NCBI GenBank assembly: GCA_022705405.1
Contig: JAKJEN010000008.1
Span: 1 to 34,589 of the forward strand
Source of the DNA: Planctomycetota bacterium
Lineage (GTDB): Bacteria; Planctomycetota; Phycisphaerae; Sedimentisphaerales; Anaerohalosphaeraceae
Reading direction: 5' to 3'
DNA length: 34,589 bases
Below, in pieces: positions 7,161-14,804 of the stretch. Below the pieces are notes generated by a model, which searched no databases, was not told where the DNA came from, and saw nothing but the letters and a program-made list of their open reading frames with translations. The position numbers and the translations under genes are program-made. The stretch's first letter is position 1, and each line of letters starts with the position of its first letter.

Positions 7161-7211
7161 CAGCGGCCTGTTTACAAGTCGTACAAAGATCCCAGAATGA
7201 GCGATCTTTTC

Positions 7212-8651
7212 CTACGCCTCTTGAATATCGAGCAGATCGGGACGGTTCGGATGCTGGAGCGGTTCTTTGTGTGCCAATCTCCGAAGGGCGCCGGATGCAA
7301 GGGGGATCGCCAAAAGAAAACTGAGGATATCCGCCACGGACTGGCTGATCTGTACCCCAAAGAGTCCGAACAGTATCGACAGAATAAAGACTGCCGGAAT
7401 AAACATAAATCCCTGTCGGGATGCGGCCAGGATCAGGGCCTTTCCCGGCTGGCCGATATACTGGAACATCATGTTGGTTATCACCGTGATGGCCGTCAGA
7501 GGCAGGGTAGCGCACTGGAACCGAAGCGCCAGGATTCCCACCTTGAGCACCTCCGGGTCATCGCGAAACAGCCGGACAAGTTCCTGCGCAAAGACGCTTG
7601 CTCCAACCGTATAGATGAACAGCCCCCAAAACCCCACTTTTATGGAGAACCAGAACGCCTGATGGACTCGATTATAAAGGCCGGCGGTATAGTTAAAGGC
7701 CGCCACCGGCTGAAAGCCCTGCCCAAAGCCGATCATGGCGGATCCTATAAAAATGGTGATGCGGTTGACGATGGTCATGCCGGCGATTGCGGCATCGCCA
7801 TAAATACCGGAAACCGAGTTTAGGATGGCCGCCGAAAGGGTCACCAGCGACAGACGAAAAAAAGTGGGCAGCCCGGACCAGAAGATTTGCAGGTGCATCG
7901 ATCTGTCAGTGCGGATATTTTTGAAGTTGATTCGCAGGGCGCTTTGCCGCCTGATATAGTAAGACAAAAGGATGAGGAAGGAGACCAGTTGGCTTAGCAC
8001 AGTGGCCGCGGCGGCGCCGGCGATGCCCATGCGAAAAGCAAAGATAAACAGCGGATCAATCGCGATATTGATAATCGCCCCGCTTACCAGGCCGATCATG
8101 GCCAGCACGGCGCTGCCTTCGGAACGAAGATTGACATTCATCACAAAAGAGGCGGCCACAAAAGGCGCTCCCAGCAGGATGTAGGCGGCATATTCTTTGG
8201 CATAGGGCAGGATGGTCTCGGTAGAGCCAAGAAGCCGCATCAGAGGGCTTGAGAAGATCTCGCCAAAGAGAGTCATCAGACCGCCGCAGGCCAGAGCCGT
8301 AAAAAAGGCGGTGGAGACAACCTGATTGGCACGGCTTACATCTTTGCGTCCCAGCAGTCGGGCGACGCAACTGCCCGATCCCACGCCCAGGGTCATGCCC
8401 ACCACCTGGATGGCCGTCATCAGAGGAAAGACCACCCCAACGGCACCAGTGGCGGCGGTGCTGAGCTTGCCCACGAAATATGTATCCGCCATATTATACA
8501 GGGCCGTCACCAGCATACTGATAATCGTCGGCACTGCCAGATTTACCACCAGACGAGAAACCGGCTCGGTGGTCATGCGGACAAAACGTGCGTTCGGGTC
8601 GCCCCTGGACACCTCAACAGGCGCCCGTAATTGAGATGTAGATAACTGCAT
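7212..8651 (-). CDS. MATE family multidrug/solute efflux transporter
   Basis: 479 residues with about 12 hydrophobic helices and the two-lobe repeat of the MATE family (MepA/DinF-like). Lobe one has TEPVSRLVVNLAVPTIISML and YNMADTYFVG; lobe two has GFGQGFQPVAAFNYTAG, a strongly conserved MATE loop. These are Na+- or H+-driven exporters in the inner membrane; the substrate is not predictable. About 25 polar residues precede the first helix. No ribosome-binding site precedes the ATG at 8651, and TATGAT lies eight bases upstream of it, so the message may be almost leaderless, or translation may start at M26 (8576). The gene is convergent with the pseudogene. Confidence 0.9.
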   Translation of the reverse strand: MQLSTSQLRAPVEVSRGDPNARFVRMTTEPVSRLVVNLAVPTIISMLVTALYNMADTYFVGKLSTAATGAVGVVFPLMTAIQVVGMTLGVGSGSCVARLLGRKDVSRANQVVSTAFFTALACGGLMTLFGEIFSSPLMRLLGSTETILPYAKEYAAYILLGAPFVAASFVMNVNLRSEGSAVLAMIGLVSGAIINIAIDPLFIFAFRMGIAGAAAATVLSQLVSFLILLSYYIRRQSALRINFKNIRTDRSMHLQIFWSGLPTFFRLSLVTLSAAILNSVSGIYGDAAIAGMTIVNRITIFIGSAMIGFGQGFQPVAAFNYTAGLYNRVHQAFWFSIKVGFWGLFIYTVGASVFAQELVRLFRDDPEVLKVGILALRFQCATLPLTAITVITNMMFQYIGQPGKALILAASRQGFMFIPAVFILSILFGLFGVQISQSVADILSFLLAIPLASGALRRLAHKEPLQHPNRPDLLDIQEA

Positions 8652-9101
8652 ACGCGACTATCATACGAAATCCGACTGACTTTTAATAAGAGATTTTGGA
8701 TGATAAAGATGGATTTACAACAAAAAATAAGCGATCTTCGAAGAAATTTACAATTTTTTTTTATACCGCTAAAATCTCATAAAAATCATCTTCAACACCC
8801 AATTTTATTGTAAAAAAGGCAATCGAGATAAGCCATTCTTTTAAAATCACTTGCAGAAGGATTCTTGCAGCAGATATCTTCTTTTTAGAAAACCGTTTCT
8901 TTTTTAACTTGACATTTTTCAGGATGCGCGGTAGAAAAGATAGCAACTCGGAGGCAATCTTTTGATGAATAAGGGGAGACATAGCATTTCTTACTTTTCG
9001 GTGAATCACGTCTTCCTTGACCTTTCCTTGCAGGAGACATTGCGGACCGTTTTTGTATAATAAAGAGAAAGAAAAGCAATTTAAGTTTAGGAGGTCTTAA
9101 A
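8652..9101. other. A/T-rich intergenic region
   Basis: About 450 bases with no gene I can support. It is the divergent control region between the MATE gene and the secreted-protein gene, with homopolymer runs (T9 near 8753). Short open frames exist on both strands (plus 8700-8813, minus 8761-8982) but lack ribosome-binding sites and recognisable sequence. The plus strand has TTGACA-17-TAGAAA (8909-8937) and TATAAT at 9056-9061. Confidence 0.6.
8909..8937 (+). promoter_or_regulatory. possible distal promoter of the secreted-protein gene
   Basis: TTGACA (8909-8914), 17-base spacer, TAGAAA (8932-8937). It would give a leader of about 160 bases. A perfect TATAAT at 9056-9061 is closer to the gene but has no good -35 at 16-18 bases, so the true start is uncertain. 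Confidence 0.4.
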
Positions 9102-11048
9102 ATGAGAAAATTTGTTTTTATCGAGGGGATAGTCTGCGCGCTGATCCTGTGCACCGGGTCAATAGCCCTGGGCGACTGGGACCCTGGCGACCCCTGCAAA
9201 ATGCATTCTCCCCAGTTGCCGGACTCAATTGGCTGGGACGTTTGCCTGAATTGCCAGTATATCGCAGACGATTTTCAATGTAGTGAAACCGGCCCTATCA
9301 CAGATATACACTTCTGGATTTCCTGGAAGAACGACCGGGATGGGGATTTGCTTCCCAGTATGCTGGACGTTACGATTCGCAGCGATATAGGGGGGAAGCC
9401 GGGAATGATTCTGTGGACTTTTAACGGCGGAACGATGAAAGTCCGCTTTTATGGGCAAGGCCAACAGGGTTGGGTCTGCCCCAGTCCGCCGCCGCTGATT
9501 GTCAGACCTGACCATACTTCTTTCTACCAGGTCAATCTGACAAATCTTGAAGATCCGTTTATACAGCAGGCCGGGCAGATTTACTGGCTGGTGATTAAAA
9601 TCAATCTGCCGACACCCCCCTGGCCGGAGGGTCCGGCTGTCGGCTGGAAGACCTCGACGACAAGGTTTCTATCGCCCGCTGTGTGGTCCAGCGGCGCAAC
9701 GACGTGGACACCGATCCATACAGTTGTACAGGGACTCTATGATCAGGCCTTCGTAATTACAGGCGAACCGGGCCAGCCGCAGATGGACTTCGGAGACGCC
9801 CCGGACGGACCTTATCCAACGCTTCTGATTAATGACGGCGCTCGGCACAAAATTGATTCGAGCGGCCCGTGGCTGGGGCCTCTTTCCGATTTTCCGGATT
9901 TTGAACCGGACGGCCAGCCGGATCCCACAGCAACCGGAGACAATAACAACGGAAATGACGATGAAAACGGCGTTCAGTTTTCGCCTTTGATTCAGGGGCA
10001 GCCGGCTACGATTTCCATTGTGGTCTCCAGCGGAGACGGCAACGGCGGGTTTGTCACCGGCTGGATCGATTTTGATGGAAGCGGAAGTTGGGACCCAGGC
10101 GAGCAAATCGTGGCGAACAGTTTTCCCGACGGCACCCATAGCGTTTCGTTTTCTGTTCCGCCCACAAGCATCCTCGGACCGACCTTTGCAAGATTTCGCA
10201 TCTGCCGACAAGGCGCATTCAATCCTACCGGCGCCGCATCGGATGGGGAAGTCGAGGATTACATGGTGATTATTGAGGAGAATCCGCCGCAACATGATCT
10301 GGGCGATGCGCCTGACAGCGCCAACAACTGGTCTGCCGTGATGACCGCGTATCCGACAGGTGTGACGGCCAATTTCCCGACGGTTTTTTCCGATCCGACC
10401 GGTAGTTCGCCCGGACCGCTCCACCGTAATCCACTGGGCGGGGCATGGCTGGGGCCGGTTGTATCGCTCGAGAATGAAGCGGATATCGGCCCGGACGCAG
10501 ATGGAGTCAATAACATTGATCCGGTCAAAAACATCCCCGATCTGGACAGCGCCGACGACGGGCTGTTATTGCCTGTTCATATGCCGCGGTGTAAATGGAC
10601 AAATGTACGATATATGGTTAATACTGTCACGCCCGGGGTCTATTACTTTAACCTGTGGGCCGATTGGAATCGGGACGGCGACTGGGACGACCAGGTCAGC
10701 GGATGTTCGCTGGGAGATGTTCCGGAGTGGGCCGTACGCAACCAGCTGCTGAAGCTTAACGCTGGACCATCACTGATTACCTCGCTCCCGTTTGTCTCCT
10801 GGCACGATCCCAATGAACTTCCGGAACAGTTGTGGGTCCGAATCACTTTGTCCGATCAGCCGTGGGAAGAGATCTGGGGCGCCGGCGGATGCGGGCCAAC
10901 AGCCGGCTACTATTATGGGGAAACAGAGGATTATTACCTGACGCCCAATACCAGTTGTACTGAATGCGCGGATCTAAACTGCGACGGCTTTATAAATCTG
11001 GAGGATCTGGCAGAATTGTCCAGGCAATGGCTGGGCAGTTGTCCGTAA
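9102..11048 (+). CDS. secreted GEVED-domain protein with dockerin-like C-terminus
   Basis: 648 residues. A signal peptide (residues 1-24, cleavage likely after SIALG) is followed by a planctomycete-type N-terminal beta domain of about 200 residues (ADDFQC, GPITDIHFWISWK, WLVIKI). Two GEVED-type modules follow, each starting FGDAPDG or LGDAPDS and ending GEVEDY (about residues 383-388) or GETEDY (about 607-612). DENG, DWNRDGDWDD and GWIDFDGSGSWDPGEQI are acidic, probably Ca2+-binding loops. The end, CTECADLNCDGFINLEDLAE then QWLGSC, is a one-repeat dockerin-like motif. It is probably a cell-surface or exoprotein; no catalytic domain is seen. AGGAGGT lies seven bases before the ATG, the strongest ribosome-binding site here, and a strong terminator follows. 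Confidence 0.85.
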   Translation: MRKFVFIEGIVCALILCTGSIALGDWDPGDPCKMHSPQLPDSIGWDVCLNCQYIADDFQCSETGPITDIHFWISWKNDRDGDLLPSMLDVTIRSDIGGKPGMILWTFNGGTMKVRFYGQGQQGWVCPSPPPLIVRPDHTSFYQVNLTNLEDPFIQQAGQIYWLVIKINLPTPPWPEGPAVGWKTSTTRFLSPAVWSSGATTWTPIHTVVQGLYDQAFVITGEPGQPQMDFGDAPDGPYPTLLINDGARHKIDSSGPWLGPLSDFPDFEPDGQPDPTATGDNNNGNDDENGVQFSPLIQGQPATISIVVSSGDGNGGFVTGWIDFDGSGSWDPGEQIVANSFPDGTHSVSFSVPPTSILGPTFARFRICRQGAFNPTGAASDGEVEDYMVIIEENPPQHDLGDAPDSANNWSAVMTAYPTGVTANFPTVFSDPTGSSPGPLHRNPLGGAWLGPVVSLENEADIGPDADGVNNIDPVKNIPDLDSADDGLLLPVHMPRCKWTNVRYMVNTVTPGVYYFNLWADWNRDGDWDDQVSGCSLGDVPEWAVRNQLLKLNAGPSLITSLPFVSWHDPNELPEQLWVRITLSDQPWEEIWGAGGCGPTAGYYYGETEDYYLTPNTSCTECADLNCDGFINLEDLAELSRQWLGSCP

Positions 11049-11069
11049 AGAAAAGGGTTTGCAGAATAA

Positions 11070-11103
11070 GGCGGCGGGAGCAGAATCCCGCCGCCTGTTG
11101 TTT
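11070..11103 (+). terminator. intrinsic terminator after the secreted-protein gene
   Basis: A perfect 10-bp GC-rich stem (GGCGGCGGGA at 11070-11079, TCCCGCCGCC at 11086-11095) with a 6-base loop, followed by TGTTGTTT. It lies 21 bases after the stop codon of the secreted-protein gene. Confidence 0.8.
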
Positions 11104-11144
11104 GACTGATCACATCGAACAGGGCATAGAAAGCAAAAAAATAT

Positions 11145-11173
11145 TTGAACAATCGCAAGATTGTACTTATATT
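11145..11173 (+). promoter_or_regulatory. predicted sigma-70 promoter of the mgtC-like gene
   Basis: TTGAAC (11145-11150), a 17-base spacer and TATATT (11168-11173) are close to consensus. The start near 11180 would give a leader of about 140 bases before the GTG at 11320, unusually long for this window. Confidence 0.65.
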
Positions 11174-11256
11174 TTGCAGATTAGTATGCTTTTCGACGCT
11201 TCGTGATAAGCTTTTTCTATGCTGTTCTTTTGCAATCACAGAATAACCTTGGGCTG

Positions 11257-11274
11257 TTGCCGACGAAACGGCAA
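11257..11274 (+). promoter_or_regulatory. hairpin in the mgtC-like leader
   Basis: A perfect inverted repeat TTGCCG - ACGAAA - CGGCAA sits 45 bases before the GTG start and is followed by TTCAATT. It could be a weak terminator or regulatory stem. No known Mg2+ riboswitch consensus was recognised in the leader. Confidence 0.35.
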
Positions 11275-11319
11275 TTCAATTAAAACACAAACTGAATACG
11301 TCTGGAAAGAGGATCTGCT

Positions 11320-11991
11320 GTGTTAACTCCTTTTGAGATTGTGATGCGTTTGCTGCTGGCGGCATTGCTGGGAAGCATCGTCGGCCTCGAACGACAAAAA
11401 CTTTACAAGGCGGCCGGGCTGCGGACTCATATGCTGGTCTGCGTTGGCGCTGCGCTGATTATGATAGTTTCGGCCTATGGCTTTAATGAAGTGCTGGGAA
11501 GAGAGGCCACCGTCCTGGATCCTTCGCGTGTGGCGGCCCAGGTCGTAAGCGGCATCGGATTTCTCGGCGCCGGGATCATAATTTTTCGCAGGGATGTTGT
11601 CACCGGCCTTACAACCGCCGCAGGAATCTGGGCGATTGCCGCCGTGGGTCTGGCTGTCGGCGGCGGCCTTTATCTGGCGTCGATCTGCACGACCCTTATC
11701 ATTCTATTTGTCGTTGTGTTGCTGCGGCCGCTCGAAGCCAAACTTCGCAGAGGACGCAGGCATCTTTCGGTATCTGTGCTCGCAGACCGGAGCACTCCAA
11801 TGTCCGCAATCGAAAATGCGGTACGAACGGCAAATACCACAGTCAGCCGCATCTACCTCGAAAAGGTCGAACAGTCCGCCCATTACAACATCAGCATTAT
11901 GCTGGATTCGGCATCTGCCGACAGGTCCTTTGTCGTCATCGAACAGATTAAAAATATCCCGGGCGTGCTGCGCGTTGAGATCGAGGAATAA
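11320..11991 (+). CDS. MgtC/SapB family membrane protein
   Basis: 223 residues. The N-terminal 130 residues form the MgtC/SapB membrane domain: FEIVMRLLLAALLGSIVGLE, then the hallmark GLRTHMLVCVGAALIMI, QVVSGIGFLGAGIIIF and GLTTAAGIWAIAAVGLAVG, four to five helices in all. The rest (about 135-223) is a small cytoplasmic ferredoxin-like domain ending PGVLRVEIEE, as in ACT-type MgtC C-termini. Family members are linked to growth in low Mg2+ and, in pathogens, to inhibition of F-type ATP synthase; the role here is unproven. The GTG start is supported by GAGG seven bases upstream. It stands alone, with its own promoter. Confidence 0.9.
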   Translation: MLTPFEIVMRLLLAALLGSIVGLERQKLYKAAGLRTHMLVCVGAALIMIVSAYGFNEVLGREATVLDPSRVAAQVVSGIGFLGAGIIIFRRDVVTGLTTAAGIWAIAAVGLAVGGGLYLASICTTLIILFVVVLLRPLEAKLRRGRRHLSVSVLADRSTPMSAIENAVRTANTTVSRIYLEKVEQSAHYNISIMLDSASADRSFVVIEQIKNIPGVLRVEIEE

Positions 11992-12042
11992 AACTTCCAC
12001 TCAATGCTGTTTGCAGGCCGACCCGCGACATTTTGCCAAGCG

Positions 12043-12072
12043 CTGGGGATAATTGCCGCCCCGGATTTTGTT
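12043..12072 (+). terminator. possible terminator after the mgtC-like gene
   Basis: CTGGGG (12043-12048) can pair with CCCCGG (12059-12064), six pairs including one G-U, with a 10-base loop and then ATTTTGTT. It is weak and short, but sits in the convergent gap between the mgtC-like and mlaD-like genes, where a terminator is expected. Confidence 0.35.
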
Positions 12073-12105
12073 AAATGAGATGGGCAGGCGGAGCGGGAAA
12101 ATCCT

Positions 12106-13020
12106 TTACCATTTTATTCGGACCCCCCGATCTCTTGCCTCAGCGGCCCAAATTTTGATCTGCTCAAGGGCCAGCTGCAATTCGAGCGCGCTGTCCACAA
12201 GGTTTTCATAGAGACGGTCATCCTGAATAAGTCGGCCAACTGTCCCCTGTCCCTGGTTAATCTGGGCCGTAAGATAGTTAAATTCTGTCAGCGCAATATC
12301 CAGTTGGTCTGCCACTCGGACTATTTGCTCCTTGCCGACATCCGTAAAGTTTTGAATCGATAAAAGCGTATCCTTTGCCTGGGCTGTGGCTTGACTGATG
12401 TAGGCCAGCGTTTTCCGGATGTTGGCCTGATTGTCCTCATTTCCGATGATCTGGTTGGCGTTGGCCGACAATTCCGAGATCGAATCGACCAGATTCTCCA
12501 GTTTTTTCTGCACATCCGGCGGGAAAAACTCGCTGCTCATCCCCGTTGTGCCCGCCAGTTCCATCTGATCCATCAGAAATATTGAGCGCGGATTCGACGG
12601 ATCTTTGGGTTCCAGCGGGATATTTGGATTCCAGACAAACTCGATATAACTGCTGCCCAGTCCCCGCCGCATCAATTTCACTTCCACATTGGAAGGGATA
12701 TCCACAAATTTTTCTTCGATCAGACACGCCACCTTGACCCGATGCGAAATCGGCGTGCCGTCTTTATCCTTGACCAGCATCGGCGGAGACACATTTAACA
12801 CTCGCCCGATCTGGTAACCGCAATACTGCACGGGCGTATCCCGACCCACGCCGGAGGCGCTGGGAAAACTAATCAGCACCTCGAACGAACGAATCTTGCT
12901 GACGGCTATCGGCAGATCTCCGAACATCATCAGCATCCAGAACAGGGCGCAGATGGCCACCAGAACAAACCCCCCCACAACCATATTTCGGCGGCGTTGC
13001 TGGGCTGCATAATCGCTCAT
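12106..13020 (-). CDS. MlaD/MCE family lipid-transport protein
   Basis: 304 residues. One N-terminal membrane helix (about 13-33) anchors the protein in the inner membrane, followed by a single MCE/MlaD domain (about 42-130: FEVLISFPSASGVGRDTPVQ, YCGYQIGRVLNV, then GLGSSYIEFV) and a periplasmic helical tail (about 170-300) rich in Gln/Leu/Ala, with TAQINQGQGTVGRLI, a recurrent MCE tail motif. MlaD-like proteins form rings that carry phospholipids between the membranes with an MlaE/MlaF ABC transporter; those partners are not in this window. Its ATG overlaps the merR-like stop (ATGA), with AAGGA eight bases upstream, so the two are translationally coupled. Confidence 0.85.
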   Translation of the reverse strand: MSDYAAQQRRRNMVVGGFVLVAICALFWMLMMFGDLPIAVSKIRSFEVLISFPSASGVGRDTPVQYCGYQIGRVLNVSPPMLVKDKDGTPISHRVKVACLIEEKFVDIPSNVEVKLMRRGLGSSYIEFVWNPNIPLEPKDPSNPRSIFLMDQMELAGTTGMSSEFFPPDVQKKLENLVDSISELSANANQIIGNEDNQANIRKTLAYISQATAQAKDTLLSIQNFTDVGKEQIVRVADQLDIALTEFNYLTAQINQGQGTVGRLIQDDRLYENLVDSALELQLALEQIKIWAAEARDRGVRIKW

Positions 13021-13277
13021 CGGCTCTGTCCTTTGGCTTCCTTACTTTGCTGCATAAACAAATCCCGTATGGCACGCAGAGGATATCCGCTTTGGTTTAA
13101 TTTTCGGATCAGTCGGATCTTATCGACTGCGTCTGCATCAAATAACCGCCTTCCCGTAGCGGTAATCTGCGTCGGCTCCAGCAGACCCACCATCAGATAA
13201 TACTGTAAACTCTGCCGTGAAACGCCGGCTTTCTGGGCCGCTTTTCCCACCGGATACATTAGTTTTTTTTCGGTCAT
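13017..13277 (-). CDS. MerR-type helix-turn-helix regulator (short)
   Basis: 86 residues: a MerR-type DNA-binding domain with almost nothing after it. YPVGKAAQKAGVSRQSLQYY is the HTH, GLLEPTQITATGRRLFDADAV the wing, and KIRLIRKLNQSGYPLRAIRDLF the following helices. Full MerR proteins add a dimerisation coiled coil and an effector domain, both missing here, so it may work as a minimal DNA-binding protein or with a partner. The ATG at 13277 lies seven bases after the rnpA stop, without a clear ribosome-binding site. Its TGA overlaps the mlaD-like start. Targets are unknown. Confidence 0.8.
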   Translation of the reverse strand: MTEKKLMYPVGKAAQKAGVSRQSLQYYLMVGLLEPTQITATGRRLFDADAVDKIRLIRKLNQSGYPLRAIRDLFMQQSKEAKGQSR

Positions 13278-13284
13278 CGATCGA

Positions 13285-13674
13285 TCAGGGCTTCTGTCCG
13301 GCTGCCAACAGGTGGATCATCTCTAAAAAGCGATCCCGAATCTCTTGAAAAGTTACTTTTTTCAGGTCGCGATCCGACTCTGCCTTTGTTTTCGACATTT
13401 TAGGGGTAAAAATTAAAACATAGTCAAAATCGGCCGGAATTTCATGCTGACAGAGCCGAAATGCCTCCCGGCCCAGCCGCTTGAGGCGGTTGCGGATATG
13501 GGCTTTGCCGCAGGTTCGCCCAATGGATATGCCGAATCGAGGTCGTCCGGCTGTATTAGGGGCCATGTAAAGGCGCATAAACCCTTTACTAACCGATCGT
13601 TTATGCTTCATTACACGCTGAAAATCCGCTTCGCTTCGGATTCGCTGTTCTTTTCGAAAAATAAAACGGGCCAA
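13285..13674 (-). CDS. rnpA: ribonuclease P protein component
   Basis: 129 residues, the protein subunit that helps RNase P RNA cleave the 5' leader from pre-tRNAs. The N-terminus FRKEQRIRSEADFQRVMKHK and the signature KAHIRNRLKRLGREAFR (with RNRLKR at 61-66) are diagnostic; FDYVLIFTPK is a late strand of the fold. A TTG start at 13674 is chosen because AAAGGA lies six bases upstream and no ATG is available near the family N-terminus. Unusually, rpmH (ribosomal protein L34), almost always directly upstream, is absent; a solo GspF gene is there, with only 99 bases between. Confidence 0.9.
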   Translation of the reverse strand: MARFIFRKEQRIRSEADFQRVMKHKRSVSKGFMRLYMAPNTAGRPRFGISIGRTCGKAHIRNRLKRLGREAFRLCQHEIPADFDYVLIFTPKMSKTKAESDRDLKKVTFQEIRDRFLEMIHLLAAGQKP

Positions 13675-13773
13675 TCCCTGTCCTTTTCACTTAACTGATT
13701 GCCAGATAAGGATATCGGCTATATGAAATGGTTTTATGCAACCAAACCTTAGGTCCGAATAACCTCGCCGTAA

Positions 13774-14754
13774 TTATTCGAGCAATCGAAAAACATTACC
13801 ATAGATCTGAGAATAACCCTCAAAAATCTTATAAACCATATAGATACAGATCAGAGCATAGACAATGCGAGGGGTCCACTGGGCAATCATTTGAAATTTA
13901 AACTCAGCGCGCTGAGCATACAGTTTGCCAAGCCGCTCGGCGCTGCGATCCAACTCGCCGGATTCTTCGCCAACTTTCCATGTCTCCCGAAACTCGTAAT
14001 CAAGCGATCGGGCAAAGCCCTCGCTCATATTTTCTCCTGCCTGTGCTTTTTGGGTCGCCCCGCTAAACCGTTTATACATAAGCCAGTTTCCGCAGGCATT
14101 GGCGGCTTGTCGGCTGGCCCTGACGATTGGAATTCCAGCGCCGTAGGTCATGGCAAAGACCTTGCTGTACCGGCTGATTGAAAGATTGGCAACCGCACTG
14201 CCGATCACAGGAATCCCCATAACCAGAACATCCAGAACCCGGCGAAGCGGACCACGCCGGGGAGTTAAAAAAAGAATCCCAAGAATCGCCGCCGTCGGTA
14301 TATAAAAAAACAGCAGCACGCCGACTACGCCGAGAAGATAAGCCATAAGTTCCCGCCCTCCCTGCCAGAACCGGGGATGCGATACGACGGGAATAGCAAG
14401 AGCCGCTGTGTGCAGGATGAAAATCGGCAGATTCATGCCGGCTCCGATCGTCCGTCGATTTTGCCGACGAAACTCATGCCAACGACTCAATTCCGCCAGC
14501 ATCTCAGGAAGTTGTCCGGTCTCCTCGCCGGTGCGAATCATCTCAATATCGAACGGATCAAAACATTTTCCATGCCGCTCCATGCTGTCTGAGAGCATTT
14601 GTCCCTGTCGAACCTCTTCGGCCATTTGACTTGCGACCCGTCGATACTTTCCGCGCAGGCCCTGGGCGGCTGCTGAAATCGCCCTCAGAATCGGCGCCCC
14701 GGAATTCAAAAGCATGGACAGGTTATAATAGAATTGAATTTTCGCATCAGCCAT
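13774..14754 (-). CDS. solo GspF/PilC-type inner-membrane platform protein
   Basis: 326 residues with two type II secretion F domains (about 1-110 and 200-310), each with the LLNSGAPILRAI / MTYGAGIPIVRAS opening typical of GspF/PilC platform proteins, and three membrane segments (about 105-125, 137-165 and near 300). QMLSDSMERH and MIRTGEETGQLPEML are the conserved EE-containing helix. Such proteins contact the assembly ATPase and the growing (pseudo)pilus. A longer frame runs upstream to 14868, but the ATG at 14754 has AGGGAG nine bases away and the first 38 residues of the long form are not family-like. It has no ATPase beside it; the main pilus operon, with its own pilC, starts 4 kb away. 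Confidence 0.85.
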   Translation of the reverse strand: MADAKIQFYYNLSMLLNSGAPILRAISAAAQGLRGKYRRVASQMAEEVRQGQMLSDSMERHGKCFDPFDIEMIRTGEETGQLPEMLAELSRWHEFRRQNRRTIGAGMNLPIFILHTAALAIPVVSHPRFWQGGRELMAYLLGVVGVLLFFYIPTAAILGILFLTPRRGPLRRVLDVLVMGIPVIGSAVANLSISRYSKVFAMTYGAGIPIVRASRQAANACGNWLMYKRFSGATQKAQAGENMSEGFARSLDYEFRETWKVGEESGELDRSAERLGKLYAQRAEFKFQMIAQWTPRIVYALICIYMVYKIFEGYSQIYGNVFRLLE

Positions 14755-14804
14755 GCCGGCACGCTCCCTGCATTTTCTGGTTTTCGCGCTGCCTTTGACT
14801 GGAC

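Noticed and set aside
8700-8813. 37-codon plus-strand frame starting MIKMDLQQK
   Set aside because: Weak start context and a low-complexity A/T stretch; not enough support for a gene.
8761-9009. 82-codon minus-strand frame before the MATE gene
   Set aside because: Begins with GTG without a ribosome-binding site, A/T-rich Lys/Ile/Leu translation, no family recognised.
11174-11319. Mg2+ riboswitch (M-box or ykoK type) before the mgtC-like gene
   Set aside because: The leader is too short and does not show the M-box consensus.
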